DNA from: Arthrobacter horti
GTDB lineage: Bacteria; Actinomycetota; Actinomycetes; Actinomycetales; Micrococcaceae
Direction: 5' to 3'
Length of the DNA stretch: 64,000 bases
NCBI RefSeq assembly: GCF_030731045.1
Contig: NZ_JAVALS010000001.1
Location: forward strand, 186,001 to 250,000
Part shown: positions 60,050 to 64,000 of the stretch, one piece after another
Layout: each line of letters begins with the position of its first letter
Position numbering within the stretch: position 1 is the first letter of the stretch
Translations under genes and position numbers: made by a program
The notes under the pieces: model-generated
What the model saw: the letters and a program-made list of their open reading frames with translations, nothing else
What the model was told of the DNA's origin: nothing
The model's database searches: none

Positions 60050-60997
60050 TCAGAACTTGATCTTGGTGATTCGGCTGAGCCAGAACGCCCCCACGAGGAG
60101 GAGTACGGCGGTGGCGGCGAGCATGATCCATCCTGGAACAGTGGTGAAGAACGTCGTTGCGACGGTTGGGTTGATCATCGAAAGGATGATGAGCATGACG
60201 ATGGGAAGAGCAATGAGCACGACGCCGGACGTGCGGCCTTCCGCACTCAAGGCCCTCACCTGTCGACTGATCTGTGCACGTTCCTTGATCGTCTCGTGGA
60301 CGTTGTCGAGAACTTCGGTCAGATTGCCGCCGACTTCGCGCTGAGTTTCGACAGCCTGGGTGGTCCACAGGAAGTCTTCACTCTTCATCCGCGCGGCCGT
60401 TTCCTCCATGGCCACAACAAGGTCGCGGCCGATACGGGTCTCGGAGACGATCCGGCGGAGCTCCTCGGACATGGGCTCCTCGGTCTCCTCAGCAGCCGAA
60501 TCCACCGCCCGGAGGAAACCGTGGCCGGCGCGCATGCTGCCGGAAAGCATCTGAAGAGTATCCGGGAGTTGTTCGGCGAATTTCCCCTGGCGCCGGGAAA
60601 TGCGGATATTCAGCCACAGATAGATGGCAAGCGGCGTCAAGATGATCGCCAGCAGGGCAATGGGCAGCTCGCCCAGGAGGAATCCGATGACTGCTGCGAT
60701 CAACGTGATCGCTCCTGCGCGTAGCAGGAGATCCCCCATCGAGACCCTCAGCCCGGCCTGCTCCAGACGATCCACCTTGAGGAAGCGGATCCGGCTTCCG
60801 CGCAAGGAGGAATTGATGTTCCCGACCGTCTCCCTGGTCAGACGGGAGAACGCGGTCTCCGCCTTGGCTTGGCCAAGGCGACGTCGGTCGCGTGAGACGG
60901 TCCGGGATCGAGGCAAGAGGAATGCGAACACGCCGATGATCGCCGCATAGACGGCCAGAAGGCCAAGAGGGAGAAACCAAGCCGGAGTAGCACCCAT
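60050..60997 (-). CDS. tadB: Tad pilus inner-membrane platform protein TadB
   Basis: A 315-residue GspF-domain protein: helix 1 (FLPLGLLAVYAAIIGVFAFL), a paired helix region (LLRAGAITLIAAVIGFLLGE), the domain core GKFAEQLPDTLQMLSGSMRA, GHGFLRAVDSAAEETEEPMS and QREVGGNLTEVLDNVHETIK, and terminal helices. ATG 60997 is preferred because GGAGG lies eight bases upstream. A GTG three codons earlier (61006) would overlap the tadA stop. It acts with TadC. Confidence 0.93.
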   Translation of the reverse strand: MGATPAWFLPLGLLAVYAAIIGVFAFLLPRSRTVSRDRRRLGQAKAETAFSRLTRETVGNINSSLRGSRIRFLKVDRLEQAGLRVSMGDLLLRAGAITLIAAVIGFLLGELPIALLAIILTPLAIYLWLNIRISRRQGKFAEQLPDTLQMLSGSMRAGHGFLRAVDSAAEETEEPMSEELRRIVSETRIGRDLVVAMEETAARMKSEDFLWTTQAVETQREVGGNLTEVLDNVHETIKERAQISRQVRALSAEGRTSGVVLIALPIVMLIILSMINPTVATTFFTTVPGWIMLAATAVLLLVGAFWLSRITKIKF

Positions 60998-61002
60998 CGT
61001 GT

Positions 61003-62523
61003 TCACCTCCGGCTCAGATTCGCATGGAAGATCCGGTCATCAATCGGGATGCCGAGATCACGGAAGTGTTCCACGAAACGCGGACGGATGCCGGTGGAGA
61101 CGGGATGACCGAGGAAGCGGCCATGCTCATCGACGCCTGCGCCGTAGTCGAAGACGAACGCGTCCTGGAGGGTCACGATGTCTCCTTCCATGCCCTGTAC
61201 CTCGGTCAGATGCGTGACGCGACGAGTGCCGTCGCGAAGGCGTGTCAGGTGCACGATCAAGTTCACCGCGGAGGACACCTGCTCGCGCACTGCTCGGAGC
61301 GGAAGGTCCATGCCGGCCATCAGGACCAGGGTTTCCAGGCGGGAAATCGCGTCACGGGGCGTATTTGCGTGGACCGTGGAAAGGGACCCGTCATGGCCTG
61401 TATTCATCGCCTGCAGCATGTCCAGAGTCTCGCCGCCGCGGACCTCGCCGACCACAATCCGGTCGGGCCGCATGCGAAGGGAGTTGCGGACCAGATCCCT
61501 GATCGTGATCGCCCCATTGCCTTCGATGTTCGGAGGACGGCTTTCGAGCCGCACCACGTGCTCCTGTTGCAGTTGAAGCTCCACGGCATCCTCGATCGTG
61601 ACGATCCTCTCGTCGTACGGGATGAACGAGGACAGCACGTTGAGCAGTGTGGTCTTCCCAGTTCCCGTGCCGCCCGAGACGATGATGTTCAGGCGAGCCT
61701 GGACACAAGCTCGCAGGAGTTCGGTCATTTCCGGGGTCATCGAGCCGAGCTCGATGAGTTTCTGCACCGTCAACGCTTCGTGGCCGAACTTGCGGATGGT
61801 CAATGCTGCACCGTTGACCGCAAGAGGCGGAATGATCGCGTTGACGCGCGAGCCATCTGCGAGCCGGGCATCGACCAGAGGCGACGACTCATCAATGCGG
61901 CGTCCCACGCGAGAAACGATGCGATCAATGACCCGCCGTAGCTGATCCTCAGAAGTGAATCGAGTGTCGGTCAGGTTCAGTTTGCCGGCCCGCTCGATAT
62001 AGACCTGGTCGGCGCGGTTGACCATGATCTCGGTGACCGATTCGTCTTCTATGTAGCGTTGCAGTGGGCCTAATCCCAGGACGTCGTCCATGATCTCGTT
62101 GATGAGGCGGTCTCGTTCGCTCGCACTCAGCGGGACCTGCTGCTCGCTGACCACCGAGCGCAACTCACCGCGCACAAAAGTGTGAAGTTCGGCTTCGCCG
62201 AGTGCGGTGTCGGTGATGCGACTGCCCACGCGCTCATACAACTCACGGGTGACGTCTTCCTTAAGTGCGCTCAGGGCCTGGGAACTCGCCAGGCTTCCGG
62301 CAGTCTGGAGTCCAGCCTTGCGCGCTTCGGCTTCGGCAGCGGCGATTTCCTCGAGGCGCCTGCTCAAGGGTGTGGGGCCCTGATCGTCCGAAGTTGCTTC
62401 CGTCGTCTGCTCTGGTCGGGAATTCTCTCGACCGCCGTTGCCGGACGGGGCGGAGACTACTCGTCCTTCGACCACGGGGGTCTGGGCCAGTCGAAGCTCG
62501 TTGAGGCGATCGCTCAAGCTCAT
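61003..62523 (-). CDS. tadA: Tad pilus assembly ATPase TadA/CpaF
   Basis: A 506-residue secretion ATPase. The first 110 residues are a variable, charged leader. The ATPase core has Walker [21 protein letters not shown], the Asp box [20 protein letters not shown], Walker [21 protein letters not shown] and the His box [17 protein letters not shown]. This is the CpaF branch that powers both extension and retraction of Tad/Flp pili. ATG 62523 has AGGAG eight bases upstream and overlaps the cpaE stop (ATGA). The frame is open further upstream but lacks a good start. Confidence 0.95.
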   Translation of the reverse strand: MSLSDRLNELRLAQTPVVEGRVVSAPSGNGGRENSRPEQTTEATSDDQGPTPLSRRLEEIAAAEAEARKAGLQTAGSLASSQALSALKEDVTRELYERVGSRITDTALGEAELHTFVRGELRSVVSEQQVPLSASERDRLINEIMDDVLGLGPLQRYIEDESVTEIMVNRADQVYIERAGKLNLTDTRFTSEDQLRRVIDRIVSRVGRRIDESSPLVDARLADGSRVNAIIPPLAVNGAALTIRKFGHEALTVQKLIELGSMTPEMTELLRACVQARLNIIVSGGTGTGKTTLLNVLSSFIPYDERIVTIEDAVELQLQQEHVVRLESRPPNIEGNGAITIRDLVRNSLRMRPDRIVVGEVRGGETLDMLQAMNTGHDGSLSTVHANTPRDAISRLETLVLMAGMDLPLRAVREQVSSAVNLIVHLTRLRDGTRRVTHLTEVQGMEGDIVTLQDAFVFDYGAGVDEHGRFLGHPVSTGIRPRFVEHFRDLGIPIDDRIFHANLSRR

Positions 62524-63704
62524 CGCTTTGCTCCTACTCCGGGCTCCCAATGAAGTGCGAACCGATCGACGAGTGCGCGGAGGCTCTTCACCGACGGGTC
62601 ACGGAGGCCGTCCTGCAGCGCCGGAACTCCGCGGTTCGTCGTCATGGGGATGGACCGCGAACGAGGGATCTGGACGTCAACCGGGACCCCGATGCTCGCC
62701 TCGACGTCATGGACAGAGACACCCGAGTGGCGGTCCGCCATGTTGAGGACGACGTGGCGTCCGGGGGGCAGCATATTGACCTCGCCGAGGATGTCCAGTC
62801 CGTTGCGAAGACCACGGATGCTGGGGATGTCCATCCCGCACACCCAGACGACATCGCTGGTCTTCTCAAGCAGCGCGAGCACGTGGTCTCCCAAACCCGG
62901 GGACGTGTCGACGACTACGTACTGGAAGTTCTCAGCGAGCTGATCGATCAGTTCAGTCACCACGGCGGGCGACACCCCGTCCGCGTCGGCAGGGTTGGCG
63001 GGAGCGCACAGTGCGTAGATGTTGCTGCCGTGAGGCGTGAGGTAGGTCTTCAACGAGAGCGCATCGCGGGGACCCCGCGCCGCATCCGTGATCGTCTGAA
63101 CGGGCTTCAGCATCAGGCCGCTGGCCACGTCGCCGAACTGGAGATCGGCGTCCACGATCACCACCGACATCGGCGCGATTTTTCCGAGGCCGACGGCAAG
63201 GTTGGTGGCGATGGTTGTCTTTCCGACCCCTCCCTTTGGCGACATCACAGCGATCACCCTGCCGTGTGGGGTCGCTGAAGCGGACGTCGATGTCTGGGCT
63301 TCGGCCGTCCCTGCCGTGTGCCGGCTCAGTGCTGAGTCCGATGCCCGGTGGAGTTGGGCCCTCAGCGCGTCAACATCCGAATCTGGTTCAACGATGTCGC
63401 GGACGCCTGCACGCATTGCGCCCAGCACGTTCTCAGGCGTTGCGGCGGCGGCATAGACGATGCTCACCTGGGGGTGCCAAATGTTCACGTCGGAGGCGAA
63501 TCGGAAGACTTCATCCGCCTTCAGATCAGGTCCAAGCACCAGGACTTCGACGGGATCTCCCACTAGCTGCGAGAAGACGTCATCGATGTGGGCAGGGAGG
63601 AAGTTGGCTTGGAAGGACTGAAAGCTGTCCTCGAAGTCACGTGCGGCGAGCTTGATCCGGTGGGAGAATTCAGAATCCGCAGTGATCAAGGCAAGCCGGC
63701 TCAT
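62520..63704 (-). CDS. cpaE: Tad pilus localisation protein TadZ/CpaE
   Basis: A 394-residue protein. The N-terminal 120 residues form a receiver-like domain (PVEVLVLGPDLKADEVFRFA, VLGAMRAGVRDIVEPDSD). The C-terminal half is a MinD/ParA-type ATPase with the deviant Walker A SPKGGVGKTTIATNLAVGLG, the switch VIVDADLQFGD and YVVVDTSPGLGD. TadZ/CpaE places the pilus machine at the cell pole or septum. It overlaps cpaB and tadA by 4 bp each, so the operon is tightly coupled. Confidence 0.93.
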   Translation of the reverse strand: MSRLALITADSEFSHRIKLAARDFEDSFQSFQANFLPAHIDDVFSQLVGDPVEVLVLGPDLKADEVFRFASDVNIWHPQVSIVYAAAATPENVLGAMRAGVRDIVEPDSDVDALRAQLHRASDSALSRHTAGTAEAQTSTSASATPHGRVIAVMSPKGGVGKTTIATNLAVGLGKIAPMSVVIVDADLQFGDVASGLMLKPVQTITDAARGPRDALSLKTYLTPHGSNIYALCAPANPADADGVSPAVVTELIDQLAENFQYVVVDTSPGLGDHVLALLEKTSDVVWVCGMDIPSIRGLRNGLDILGEVNMLPPGRHVVLNMADRHSGVSVHDVEASIGVPVDVQIPRSRSIPMTTNRGVPALQDGLRDPSVKSLRALVDRFALHWEPGVGAKR

Positions 63705-64000
63705 CGGAACACCCGCCCTCGGTCGATCGGAGCACCGCTGTTCTCCGTAGTGGTGCCGGGCTCCTTGCTCAGGTAAACCTTGCCGTATTCGACCGCATAG
63801 ATGATGCGGTCGGAATCGGCCGGCGTGCGTGCGATGGTTACCAAGTAATTGCCATTGCTGGACGAACCGCTGCTGCCGATGCCGCCGCTGGATTTCTGAG
63901 TCGATTGATCGTCCGCATTGTTGGGTGCGTTCTCCCCGGACACGAGCTGGACGCCGGTGACGAGCACCTTGTTGAACGTCTGCTGCGTCTGATTAGGTGT
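63701..64000 (-). CDS. cpaB: Flp pilus assembly protein CpaB, C-terminal part, cut by window edge
   Basis: The last 99 residues of a gene that continues past the right edge. It reads TPNQTQQTFNKVLVTGVQLV, a Ser/Gly-rich insert, then NYLVTIARTPADSDRIIYAV and a Lys-Val strand, consistent with the C-terminal RcpC/CpaB domain (SAF-like). CpaB is an extracytoplasmic assembly protein of the Tad pilus. The position directly upstream of cpaE, with a 4-bp overlap, is the standard order in actinobacterial tad loci. Confidence 0.8.
   Translation of the reverse strand, partial: TPNQTQQTFNKVLVTGVQLVSGENAPNNADDQSTQKSSGGIGSSGSSSNGNYLVTIARTPADSDRIIYAVEYGKVYLSKEPGTTTENSGAPIDRGRVFR

Overview
The window is high-GC DNA with dense, short-spaced operons and GTG/TTG starts. 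It suggests an actinobacterium of the Micrococcaceae, most likely Arthrobacter or a close relative. Supporting signs are a copper amine oxidase of the Arthrobacter phenethylamine/histamine oxidase type, actinobacterial Tad pilus genes, a GT87 mannosyltransferase-like protein and an NADP glutamate dehydrogenase. The genus is inferred from gene content, not from a marker gene.

Layout. (1) 0-3.3 kb: a gamma-butyrolactone-type signalling locus made of a truncated NAD-epimerase, a TetR receptor and an AfsA synthase, next to succinate-semialdehyde dehydrogenase. (2) 3.6-5.6 kb: an SDR dehydrogenase and a fatty acid desaturase. (3) 5.7-13.8 kb: an amino-compound uptake and catabolic locus (polar amino acid ABC importer, amidohydrolase, ThDP decarboxylase) divergent from its TetR regulator and a PLP aminotransferase, with a perfect palindrome between the two arms. 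(4) 13.9-18.3 kb: gdhA, yjdM/phnA, a sugar porter and a GT87 protein. (5) 18.5-27 kb: an accessory region that starts at tRNA-Ala(GGC). Three copies of the tRNA-end/terminator segment partition it. It carries a membrane HNH nuclease, orphan small membrane proteins, a secreted protein, gene remnants, and a papain-like protease with six lectin-propeller-like repeats beside a chagasin-type cysteine protease inhibitor.

(6) 27-30.8 kb: an NCS1 nucleobase/hydantoin transporter and an MFS exporter. (7) 30.9-34.5 kb: an M-box (ykoK) Mg2+ riboswitch leading into a fused two-domain ABC permease and an ATPase with a C-terminal AAA-associated domain, with no binding protein. This is my leading candidate for an undescribed system, a Mg2+-regulated and perhaps Mg2+-transporting ABC transporter. 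(8) 34.5-39.8 kb: an HxlR-controlled FMN reductase/MFS/DoxX operon with two clear operators, a voltage-sensor-type K+ channel and glutamate decarboxylase. (9) 40-45 kb: a LacI-type-operator-controlled ABC importer with an intracellular GH32 fructosidase. (10) 45-49 kb: ornithine cyclodeaminase, an Lrp regulator and an aldehyde dehydrogenase. (11) 49-54.3 kb: an amine-oxidation locus (FeaR-like AraC, TetR, copper amine oxidase, APC permease). (12) 54.3-58.3 kb: a serine hydrolase lipoprotein and an FAD oxidoreductase/RidA/GyrI-like operon. (13) 58.3-64 kb: the Tad/Flp pilus operon cpaB-cpaE-tadA-tadB-tadC, ending with an unrecognised gene translationally coupled to tadC.

All assignments come from reading translated sequence and motifs by eye. 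No database search was run, and statements about base composition are visual impressions.
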